This document shows positions 57,377-64,000 of a DNA stretch of 64,000 nucleotides, piece by piece. The DNA comes from Dyadobacter sp. 3J3 (lineage in GTDB: Bacteria; Bacteroidota; Bacteroidia; Cytophagales; Spirosomataceae): the NCBI RefSeq assembly GCF_009801115.1, contig NZ_VTOL01000016.1:62001-126000 (forward strand), written 5' to 3'. Below the pieces are notes generated by a model, which did not search any database, was not told where the DNA came from, and was given only the letters and a program-made list of their open reading frames with translations. How positions within the stretch are numbered: position 1 is the stretch's first letter; each line of letters opens with the position of its first letter. A program made the translations under genes and the position numbers.

Positions 57377-57454
57377 TTAGAACTTTTCGGGTTTGATCAA
57401 CACATAACAGATGTAACCAAACACACATATTGAGACTATAAAGAGCGCTGCCAT
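57377..57454 (-). CDS. kdpF: KdpF small subunit
   Basis: A 25-residue peptide starting MAALFIVS and ending YVLIKPEKF. It is a single membrane helix followed by the L-I-x-P-E-x-F tail typical of KdpF, in the expected place just upstream of kdpA (48 bp). KdpF stabilises the Kdp complex in the membrane. Confidence 0.88.
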   Translation of the reverse strand: MAALFIVSICVFGYICYVLIKPEKF

Positions 57455-57456
57455 GA

Positions 57457-57540
57457 TTAGATATTTTCAAAGAAGTTTACTGTTTTGTAGAAAAGCGCGA
57501 AACATAAAATTCCTGACGCTATTAAGAGGATTGTGATCAT
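57457..57540 (-). CDS. 27-residue hydrophobic peptide upstream of kdpF
   Basis: It reads from ATG 57540: MITILLIAS... ending FYKTVNFFENI, one predicted membrane helix with a charged tail, stopping 2 nt before the kdpF ATG. The tight spacing and its position as first cistron suggest a real operon member. No family is assigned with certainty. It could be a second small subunit of the Kdp complex or a leader peptide. Confidence 0.6.
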   Translation of the reverse strand: MITILLIASGILCFALFYKTVNFFENI

Positions 57541-57586
57541 ACTATTTTAAATTTATTTGAGTGATTGACTTTGTATGTAGTAATAC

Positions 57587-57620
57587 CAAATTTATTCCGG
57601 GCAAGACACAATTAATTCAA
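57587..57620 (-). promoter_or_regulatory. Candidate kdp operon promoter
   Basis: On the minus strand TAAATTTG (57587-57594) fits TAnnTTTG, with TTG (57618-57620) 23 nt upstream. A leader of about 40 nt would precede the 27-residue peptide. Confidence 0.4.
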
Positions 57621-57748
57621 CTATTTGCAAATCAGAAAGATAACATCATAAACACCAACCTGAACCCTGAAAAAAGCAACTCAAAATGATAGGATTTTAT
57701 CAGAATGAAAGGTTTTAAGTGCCTGAGCATTTCAAGCTTTTCCATATC

Positions 57749-58027
57749 CTAGAATGCGTTGATTTGCTTGATGTATTCGCGTTTCAATGTATTAGGAAGA
57801 AGTTTTTCCGTATTCAGGTGCTTCAATTCCATCATGCCCGAAACAGAATATAAGTACACGTTTGAAATAGCAGTTTTTGTTTCTTTATTTCCATTGATAA
57901 AAAGATTCTCGGCGATGGAAAAGCATTTTTTTGCACGAGCCATGTTACCTTTTAAAATCATAATTTGGGTCAGATCTGCAAATTTTTGCATCTGTTTGTA
58001 AATCCCCCTGGATATTTTCCTTTTCAT
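57749..58027 (-). CDS. Small helical protein sharing the N-terminal domain of the GNAT protein
   Basis: 92 residues, no membrane segment, all-helical by eye. Residues 8-90 align with residues 30-114 of the GNAT protein at 25773-26720: GIYKQMQKF versus DIYKAVQRL, ARAKKCFSIAENLF versus NLSRKCFSVAKHLY, SNVYLYSVSGMMEL versus EKSFIYSFSAFLQQ. The function is unknown. It lies about 210 bp upstream of the kdp genes on the same strand and may belong to the same regulon. An inverted repeat CTTTTCATA/TATGAAAAG (58020-58028, 58046-58054) covers its start codon. Confidence 0.7.
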   Translation of the reverse strand: MKRKISRGIYKQMQKFADLTQIMILKGNMARAKKCFSIAENLFINGNKETKTAISNVYLYSVSGMMELKHLNTEKLLPNTLKREYIKQINAF

Positions 58028-58204
58028 AGTTTTGATAATTTGAAATATGAAAAGGTTGATACCAAATACGATCCAAAATTTCTATTCTATGATTATTTTA
58101 CTGAATGCCAATTAATTGCTCGAAGATTAATTAATATGATACCTACTAATGGCGTATCATTTTGATATGGATTTATCAATTTGGGAAATGCAACAATTAA
58201 AATG

Positions 58205-58332
58205 GCCCCGGGAATAAATTCCCGCGCTACCATGTCGGTCATGCCTGACGGCATTTGTTAATAGGCAATATTTGGTTGAAAAAATGCCGTAGGCACGGCC
58301 GACATTGTAGCGCAGGGTTTCAACCCTGGGGC
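58205..58332. repeat. Long REP/MITE-like palindrome
   Basis: A left arm of 50 bp (58205-58254) and right arm of 49 bp (58284-58332) are inverted copies at roughly 75-80% identity by eye, with a 29-nt loop. The arms begin GCCCC and end GACGGCAT/ATGCCGT, and each carries its own small palindrome (CGGGAATAAATTCCCG; CAGGGTTGAAACCCTG). It forms most of the 374-bp gap between the 92-residue gene and the GMC oxidoreductase gene; no ORF is seen there. Confidence 0.8.
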
Positions 58333-58401
58333 AAAAAAAATCCACCAACCAAAATTCAAAGAATTTCGATTGGCGGATAAAATTATCTTATCTAATAACT
58401 A

Positions 58402-60117
58402 TTAAATATTCTTCTTCTTCAATTCCTTAACGGCAAAATCCGCAGCTCTTGCCGTAAGTGCCATGTAGGTTAACGACGGATTTACGCAAGAAGCCGAAAC
58501 CATAGCAGCTCCATCTGTAACAAAAACATTTTTCACCGCATGCATCTGGTTGTTTCCATTCAAAATAGACGTTTTAGGGTCACGGCCCATACGAGCTGTT
58601 CCCATTTCATGAATGGCCATACCTAGATATGAACCGTTATCGTGTGTTTTTACATTTTTAACACCCGATTTTTCGAGCATTTCGGCTGCGTCGTTCTTCA
58701 TATCTTTCCGCATTTTCATTTCGTTTTCACGAAGTTCGGCGTCAAAAACCACGGTAGGCATTCCCCATTTATCTTTCTTTTCCTTGTTCAGGTACATATA
58801 GTTTTCATGGTAAGGTAAAGTTTCACCGAAGCCACCAAAACCCATCGTCCATTGTCCCGGCGTTGTCAAATCCTCTTTGAAATCAGCGCCAAAAGCAAGT
58901 TCAGCCACATTACGCTGCCAGCCCTGACGACCGCCGCCGCCCTGATATCCAAATCCGCGGATGTAATCACGTTTATCGTTACCAATATTCTGATAACGGG
59001 GCACATAAATACCATTTGCACGGCGACCGAAATAATATTTATCCAAATCACCTTCCCAAACTCCGCTAGCGCCCGTACGGAAATGGTGGTCCATCAGATT
59101 ATGTCCAAGTTCACCAGAATCATTACCCAAACCATTTGGAAAACGATCCGATGTTGAGTTCAAAAGAACCAATGATGTACCAATCGCGCTCGCACATACG
59201 AAGATAATTTTGGCAAAATATTCACGTTCCTGCAAAGTCACAGAATCCGTAACTTTCACACCAGTCGCTTTTTGTTTTACTTTATCATACACAATTTCCC
59301 TAACCACAGAATCAGGACGAAGTGTCAAAAGCCCGGTTTTCACTGCTGGTGGCAATGTACTTGATTGCGTACTGAAATAAGCGCCGTATGGACAACCATA
59401 AGAACAACGGTTACGATACTGACACGGAGAACGACCACCTTCCAGCTGGATTTTGTCAGGCTGAGAAAGGTTTGCAACACGTCCAATCGTCATCGTACGA
59501 CCGGGAAATTGCTTTTCAAGTCTTTTACGTACTTCTTTCTCAACGTGATACATTTCCATTGGCGGCAAAAAGTCGCTATCCGGCAGTTGTGGTAAACCAA
59601 GTTTTTCACCGGAAATACCTACATGTTTTTCAACATAAGAATACCAGGGCGCAACATCTTTGTATCGGATCGGCCAGTCAACGGCGATTCCGTCTTTTAA
59701 ATTCGCTTCAAAATCAAGGTCACTCAACCGATACGACTGACGACCCCACATGATCGATTTTCCACCTACAATATTGGGTCTGAACCAGTCAAATCTTTTC
59801 TTTTCTTCGTACGGTGAATCCGAATCGTTCATCCAGTACTTTTCGGTCATCTCGTTATAAGGATAATCGCGGGAAAGAAATGGATGCGTTTCCTTTTGTT
59901 TCACCGTCAACCGACCGTTATATTCAGTCTCCCATGGAGCTTTTAAAGCATTTTCATAGCCTGTTACGTGTTCAAGCGGTTTCCCTTTTTCAAGCATCAA
60001 TACGCGCAACCCCTTTTCAGTCAACTCCTTCGCTGCCCAACCGCCCGAAACTCCGGAACCGATTACGATGGCATCGTAGGTCATATCTTTTATTGCATCA
60101 ACATTTAAATTCGCCAT
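58402..60117 (-). CDS. GMC family FAD-dependent oxidoreductase
   Basis: 571 residues. FAD-binding GSGVSGG (20-26) is followed by the acidic MLEKG, the GMC signature region near MWGRQSYRLSD, and a Cys-rich segment CQYRNRCSYGCPYG near 233. C-terminal HEMGTARMG and the closing NPSLTYMALTARAADFAV are also present. It resembles gluconate/2-keto-gluconate-type dehydrogenase large subunits of Bacteroidota. It oxidises a sugar or alcohol and passes electrons on. It follows the small-subunit gene by 39 bp. Confidence 0.9.
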   Translation of the reverse strand: MANLNVDAIKDMTYDAIVIGSGVSGGWAAKELTEKGLRVLMLEKGKPLEHVTGYENALKAPWETEYNGRLTVKQKETHPFLSRDYPYNEMTEKYWMNDSDSPYEEKKRFDWFRPNIVGGKSIMWGRQSYRLSDLDFEANLKDGIAVDWPIRYKDVAPWYSYVEKHVGISGEKLGLPQLPDSDFLPPMEMYHVEKEVRKRLEKQFPGRTMTIGRVANLSQPDKIQLEGGRSPCQYRNRCSYGCPYGAYFSTQSSTLPPAVKTGLLTLRPDSVVREIVYDKVKQKATGVKVTDSVTLQEREYFAKIIFVCASAIGTSLVLLNSTSDRFPNGLGNDSGELGHNLMDHHFRTGASGVWEGDLDKYYFGRRANGIYVPRYQNIGNDKRDYIRGFGYQGGGGRQGWQRNVAELAFGADFKEDLTTPGQWTMGFGGFGETLPYHENYMYLNKEKKDKWGMPTVVFDAELRENEMKMRKDMKNDAAEMLEKSGVKNVKTHDNGSYLGMAIHEMGTARMGRDPKTSILNGNNQMHAVKNVFVTDGAAMVSASCVNPSLTYMALTARAADFAVKELKKKNI

Positions 60118-60156
60118 GGTGATAATACTTTTTAAAAAAATAGAAAGGTTAAGTTC

Positions 60157-60687
60157 TTAAAGTGCCCAGGTTTTTTGCCCTTCTTTCATCGGATATGAGC
60201 CATCAAAACGGCCTGGAATCGGTAGATAATCCAAGGCCTGCGTCGCTCCGATTTCAGAAGTAAAATAAGCAGTAACTGTTAAACCTTTCATTTGTAAAAA
60301 GAATGGTTTATCAGCTGTTGTGCTGCGTTTTACAATTTCATTTTTCTGAGCTGCATCCAGGGCCACAAAGCCTTTTCCATAGAGATCATTACTGTCATTG
60401 TTCAACCTTTCAACACCAGCATAGAATTTCTGCTGTTCTTCCTGAACATAACAATCCCGCATGACACGGGTGATAAACTTCTCAGCTCCGGCAGCTTTTG
60501 CACCCGGCGTTTTTGTGGTCGGGATAATCACATCCGCGATTTCAGCAAGCAACGCTTCCTGCTCAGCGGAAACTTCAACCGATGGGCCGAAATTCAGCCT
60601 CTCTCCCATTACACCAGCCATTAAAGGTGCAGAAATAACGCCTCCCATCAGAAGGGTTAATTTTTGAACGGCTTCTCTACGATTCAT
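60157..60687 (-). CDS. Gluconate 2-dehydrogenase subunit 3 family protein
   Basis: 176 residues. The N-terminus MNRREAVQKLTLLMGG carries twin arginines before a hydrophobic stretch, a possible Tat signal. It has the family motifs EIADVIIPTTKTPGAKAAG and FTSEIGATQALDYLPIPG. Such subunits accompany a GMC flavoprotein, guide its export and anchor it. It is the first gene of the two-gene operon. Confidence 0.9.
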   Translation of the reverse strand: MNRREAVQKLTLLMGGVISAPLMAGVMGERLNFGPSVEVSAEQEALLAEIADVIIPTTKTPGAKAAGAEKFITRVMRDCYVQEEQQKFYAGVERLNNDSNDLYGKGFVALDAAQKNEIVKRSTTADKPFFLQMKGLTVTAYFTSEIGATQALDYLPIPGRFDGSYPMKEGQKTWAL

Positions 60688-60920
60688 CTCAAAAGAAAAT
60701 GGTTAATAATTGATCCAGGATTTTTCATTGAAAGTCAAACGGATAGGAATATCCATCTTTCTGAAAGACAAACAACTTTGTAAGTTAATCAAATACAGGA
60801 TTTAATTAAACTTTTTACCCATAGCTTTTTTAAAATTTTAAATATTTCTTTCAACTAATTCAAGGTATATGTACATTTTATTGATTCATTTTAATAAAAT
60901 TTCAAATTTGATAAAATAAA

Positions 60921-60952
60921 TTTGGTTGATATGTCTACCTATTTTACATTTG
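60921..60952 (+). promoter_or_regulatory. marR promoter, near-perfect Bacteroidota consensus
   Basis: TTTG (60921-60924), a 20-nt spacer, then TACATTTG (60945-60952). The ATG follows only 4 nt later (60957), so the transcript would be leaderless or nearly so. An operator-like 14-mer fills the spacer. Confidence 0.7.
60925..60938 (+). promoter_or_regulatory. Candidate MarR operator site 1
   Basis: GTTGATATGTCTAC between the -33 and -7 boxes of marR. It matches site 3 at 13 of 14 positions and site 2 at 12 of 14. Confidence 0.6.
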
Positions 60953-60956
60953 CGTT

Positions 60957-61430
60957 ATGGAAATAGAAGTTAAAGACCTGAACAAAGCAAATTATGAGCG
61001 CCTGAGCAAAATGATGTTGTTCAATATCATCACGGTTTCGCATCTTGTCGGACGTAATACGAACAAGGAACTAGCTAAGATGGGCTATACCTTGCAAGTG
61101 GAACAGCTTCAGATATTATTTGTGGTTTACCTGCGAGAAGGAAATTCTCCATCGCAGCAGGAAATTGCAAACTTTACTCAAAAAGACAAAGGAGGCATTC
61201 AAAGATCTATTCAGACACTTTCGCGAGATGGTTATGTGCGGATTGTTGGTGATTCAAATGATCGGCGCAAGAACATTATTGAACTCACACCGGCTGGTAA
61301 AATGGTTGTAACAAAAATGATGGAATCGATTGAGGATATTGACAGACGCATGACCGCTTCCATTAGCCAGGAAGAGATTGATTCTTTAATATCAATCGTT
61401 AAAAAAATTTCGAAAATATTAAAAGAGTAA
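60957..61430 (+). CDS. MarR family transcriptional regulator
   Basis: 157 residues. The winged helix lies at about 55-125 (QQEIANFTQKDKGGIQRSIQTLSRDGYVRIVGDSNDRRKNIIELT), with the D-x-R-R-K wing typical of MarR and dimerisation helices at both ends. It is 54 bp upstream of the RND efflux genes on the same strand and likely represses them and itself through the shared 14-bp sites. Confidence 0.92.
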   Translation: MEIEVKDLNKANYERLSKMMLFNIITVSHLVGRNTNKELAKMGYTLQVEQLQILFVVYLREGNSPSQQEIANFTQKDKGGIQRSIQTLSRDGYVRIVGDSNDRRKNIIELTPAGKMVVTKMMESIEDIDRRMTASISQEEIDSLISIVKKISKILKE

Positions 61431-61446
61431 AAAAATTTGGATATAT

Positions 61447-61477
61447 AGTTGATATATCCACAGTAGACACATCAACT
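61447..61477. promoter_or_regulatory. Candidate MarR operator sites 2 and 3 (inverted pair)
   Basis: Site 2 GTTGATATATCCAC (61448-61461) and site 3 GTAGACACATCAAC (61463-61476, reverse orientation) are separated by one base. The outer arms AGTTGAT/ATCAACT are exact. The pair lies just before the tolC-like start codon at 61485. Confidence 0.6.
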
Positions 61478-61484
61478 TATTAGC

Positions 61485-62813
61485 ATGAAAAAAAGATTTT
61501 TTTGTAAACTGTTTTTGACGCTTGCCTTGCCCTCACTTACGCAAGCACAGACAGCCTGGACATTAAGGGATTGCATCGATTATGGTCTCAAACATTTTGG
61601 AACCGTAAGAATTGCCCAATATCAAAAAGAGAATGCGCGGCAGCAATCGCGGCAGGCTTTGGCCAGTTATTTACCTCAGATTTCGGGTACCGGAACTTTG
61701 GATGACAACCTCAAATTGCAGTTGACGACTTTGCCTGCTGGATTTGCGGGCCCTGAGCCTACCCGTGTCGCCTTTGGTTCAAAATTTCAAACCAATTTTT
61801 CCGCATCTGCCGAGCAGGTTATTTTTGACCAATCATTATTGACCGGAATCAAAGCCAATAAACCGAACCAGCAACGCGCTCAGCTTAATGAAAAGCAAAC
61901 GCAGGAGCAAATCATTTATGAGGTATCGAAAAATTACTATCAGGTTTTTGTCTCACAACAGCAAATTTCGCTTTTACAGGATAACCTTGAAAGGACGCAG
62001 CAAGTGCTGAACATTCTAAAATTACAACGGGATAACGGGGTAATTCAACCTGTTGATTATGACCGTACGGATGTAACCTATAACAGTAACAAATCGCAGC
62101 TATCATTCGCAAAAACAAATGTAACGCTGGCAATGAACCGATTGAAATACCAAATGGGACTTGATCAGGATAAGGAATTAATTCTTAAAGATTCGCTATT
62201 GCTAACCCAGGTTCCAAAGATTGCAGAAAGCCAGTTTGATGCTAAAAATCTGACAACTTATCAATTGAGTGAAAATCAACTCATACTGAACCGTTTGGAT
62301 CAACAAAGAATTACGGCTGGATATTTGCCACGATTAAGTTTTAACGCACGCTATGGTCAACTCACTATGACAAATGAATTTGGTAATTCATTCAAGAACT
62401 TTCAGGGATTTAGCACCATCGGATTGAAATTGAACATTCCAATTTTTGATGGTTTCAACAGAAGCGCACAAATTCAGCAGGCGAGAATAAAAGTGGTAAC
62501 TCAGGAAGAGCAGCAGAAAATGAATGTACAGTCCTACCGTCTGGCTTTCAATAATTCACAGTCGCAAATTCAGCAGTCGCAGATTAATGTAGAAAATGAC
62601 GACCGGAATGTAAAACTGGCCCGAAAAGTTTATGACATGACTACGCTTCAATATAAACAAGGAACAGCACCTCTGACGGATTTGATCAACGCTGAAAATT
62701 CTTACCGCCAGGCGCAAACGGATTACGTGAATTCACTGATTAATTTTTATCAGGCCAAACTGGATCTTGAACAAGCGCAGGGAACGCTACTACCTTTCTT
62801 TAATCAACTTTGA
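61485..62813 (+). CDS. TolC-family outer membrane channel of an RND efflux system
   Basis: 442 residues. A signal peptide ends near TQAQ (about 22). Two OEP repeats of long helices are seen, for example QQQISLLQDNLERTQQVLNIL and QTDYVNSLINFYQAKLDLEQAQGTL near the C-terminus. It is the first structural gene of the operon after marR, followed 21 bp later by the adaptor gene. The expected role is the outer-membrane exit duct for the RND pump. Confidence 0.9.
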   Translation: MKKRFFCKLFLTLALPSLTQAQTAWTLRDCIDYGLKHFGTVRIAQYQKENARQQSRQALASYLPQISGTGTLDDNLKLQLTTLPAGFAGPEPTRVAFGSKFQTNFSASAEQVIFDQSLLTGIKANKPNQQRAQLNEKQTQEQIIYEVSKNYYQVFVSQQQISLLQDNLERTQQVLNILKLQRDNGVIQPVDYDRTDVTYNSNKSQLSFAKTNVTLAMNRLKYQMGLDQDKELILKDSLLLTQVPKIAESQFDAKNLTTYQLSENQLILNRLDQQRITAGYLPRLSFNARYGQLTMTNEFGNSFKNFQGFSTIGLKLNIPIFDGFNRSAQIQQARIKVVTQEEQQKMNVQSYRLAFNNSQSQIQQSQINVENDDRNVKLARKVYDMTTLQYKQGTAPLTDLINAENSYRQAQTDYVNSLINFYQAKLDLEQAQGTLLPFFNQL

Positions 62814-62834
62814 TAGTACAAATAGTATAAAGCA

Positions 62835-63890
62835 ATGAAAAAGACAACGATAATCGTGACGCTGGCAGTGCTTGCCATTGTAGTTTTAATTGGCGCAAGG
62901 CTGGTTACGAATAAGAAAAAAATTGACGAAAAAAATAAACCGGTAACACTTACAAATGCACCGATCCCGGTAACGGTGATGGAAGTGAGCGAAGATACGG
63001 TTAGTCAATCGCTGCTAAAAACCGGTAATTTAATTCCTTTCCGTGAAACTTCTCTTATGGCGACGAGCCAGGGACAGGTCCAAAAAGTGAATTTTGATTT
63101 AGGAAGCCAGGTCTCACAAGGCTCCGTTTTGATTCAAATTGATAATAAGTTAAATCAGCTTGCGCTCGAAGCTACGCAGTTGAATATTGAAAAATTAAAG
63201 AAAGATGTAACGCGTTACAACACGCTCTACGCCGGAAATGCGACAACCGAATTACAGCTTAACCAAACTAAATACGACTACGAAAGTGCCGTAAACAAGG
63301 CTGAGCAGATCAAAAAGCAAATTCAGGATGCGACTGTGAAATCTCCGATCAGTGGAAAAATTGTCAAAAAAGATATAGAAGTGGGTGAATTTGTAAACGC
63401 AGGAACCGTTCTGGGGACGATCCTTGACGTATCACGATTGAAAGTGCAGGTTATGGTAAACGAAAAGGATGTATACCAACTTCATGAAGGCCAAAAAGTC
63501 AAGGTTAGTGCGGATGTATTAAGCGGAAAAATTTATCCCGGTCAAATCACTTATATCGCTCCACGCGGAAATGAAGAACACAGCTATCCGGTAGAAATCA
63601 CCGTTGGAGGTTCAAGTCCTTTGAAAGCGGGCACATTCGTAAATGTTGATTTTTCTCAGAAATCACATGAAACATCGCTGCAAATTCCTCGCATAGCGTT
63701 GGTGGAAAGTATTAAAAATCCTTATGTATATGTAGTAAACGCAAATGTTGCACATCAGCGTAAAATTACCGTTGGCCGCGAACTGGGTGACGCAATCGAA
63801 GTACTCGGTGGATTAAAACCAGGAGATCAGGTCGTGACTACCGGTCAGCTAAATCTTACTGACGGAAAACCTGTTCAAGTCTCAAAATAG
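62835..63890 (+). CDS. RND efflux periplasmic adaptor (membrane fusion protein)
   Basis: 351 residues. An N-terminal hydrophobic anchor (about 4-23), then a lipoyl-like half QGQVQKVNFDLGSQVSQGSVL, a short alpha-hairpin (about 110-160), the second lipoyl half VKSPISGKIVKKDIEVGEFVNAGT, and barrel and membrane-proximal domains ending GLKPGDQVVTTGQLNLTDGKPV. This is the AcrA/MexA layout. It couples the pump that begins at 63930 to the TolC-type channel. Confidence 0.92.
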   Translation: MKKTTIIVTLAVLAIVVLIGARLVTNKKKIDEKNKPVTLTNAPIPVTVMEVSEDTVSQSLLKTGNLIPFRETSLMATSQGQVQKVNFDLGSQVSQGSVLIQIDNKLNQLALEATQLNIEKLKKDVTRYNTLYAGNATTELQLNQTKYDYESAVNKAEQIKKQIQDATVKSPISGKIVKKDIEVGEFVNAGTVLGTILDVSRLKVQVMVNEKDVYQLHEGQKVKVSADVLSGKIYPGQITYIAPRGNEEHSYPVEITVGGSSPLKAGTFVNVDFSQKSHETSLQIPRIALVESIKNPYVYVVNANVAHQRKITVGRELGDAIEVLGGLKPGDQVVTTGQLNLTDGKPVQVSK

Positions 63891-63929
63891 ACCGGAAGTA
63901 TATTTCCGAAAACTTTAAAACATACAACC

Positions 63930-64000
63930 ATGTCTATAACCGAATTATCAGTTAAAAGACCGCTGTTGATTACCACTATTTTCACCGTATTGATTCTCTT
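63930..64000 (+). CDS. RND efflux pump permease, 3' truncated by the window
   Basis: It starts ATG 63930 and reads MSITELSVKRPLLITTIFTV, the typical N-terminus of AcrB-like HAE-RND pumps (a short cytoplasmic S-x-K-R-P motif, then TM1). The rest lies beyond the window. Position after the adaptor gene supports the call. Confidence 0.85.
   Translation, partial: MSITELSVKRPLLITTIFTVLIL

Overview
The window looks like chromosomal DNA of a Bacteroidota bacterium, most likely Cytophagales close to Dyadobacter or Spirosoma (inference). Signs seen in the sequence are AT-leaning intergenic DNA with Bacteroidota -7 boxes (TAnnTTTG), a long tandem set of about 800-residue MacB/FtsX-type permeases, a kdp operon carrying an OmpL-like porin gene and a split KdpD, and many TolC/adaptor efflux sets. 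No rRNA, tRNA, CRISPR array, transposase or phage gene was seen.

Layout. 1-6 kb: the 3' end of a mannonate-dehydratase-like gene, a membrane-anchored SGNH hydrolase with TPRs, an osmC-pirin pair divergent from an AraC regulator, and a mazEF toxin-antitoxin pair. 6-11 kb: a tripartite EmrAB-TolC-like efflux operon divergent from an AraC regulator. 11-15 kb: a DUF983 gene, an SDR-tetR pair with repeated GGAAC-type operators, and a two-domain serine hydrolase. 15-24 kb: a 1261-residue outer-membrane fusion protein (phosphoesterase, kinase-like segment, beta-barrel), an SdiA-regulated-type lipoprotein, and a two-gene unit made of a GAF protein followed by an HD phosphohydrolase fused to a Pycsar-type membrane effector domain. 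24-27 kb: a type II NADH dehydrogenase and a GNAT acetyltransferase with an extra N-terminal domain.

27-47 kb is one block of eight paralogous permease genes, all on the minus strand, with no ATPase gene. They fall into about four subfamilies. The spacers hold a truncated ninth copy, REP-like palindromes that touch three stop codons, a leader repeat, a hexamer microsatellite and a 22-bp tandem repeat. The block ends at a 20-bp perfect-stem terminator.

47-58 kb: a DUF4143 ATPase, then the potassium operon, transcribed on the minus strand as small peptide, kdpF, kdpA, kdpB, kdpC, porin, KdpD sensor module and a separate histidine kinase. No kdpE is visible. A small gene upstream shares its domain with the N-terminus of the GNAT protein at 25.8 kb. 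58-60.7 kb: a long REP/MITE-like palindrome, then a GMC oxidoreductase with its gluconate-dehydrogenase subunit-3 partner. 61-64 kb: a MarR regulator and an RND efflux operon (TolC, adaptor, start of the pump). Three copies of one 14-bp site suggest MarR control of both its own promoter and the pump genes.

Most promising for follow-up are the GAF / HD-PycTM pair (20349-23988), the phosphoesterase/kinase-like/barrel fusion (15611-19396), the remodelled permease array with its spacer repeats, and the small peptides and shared domain around kdp.
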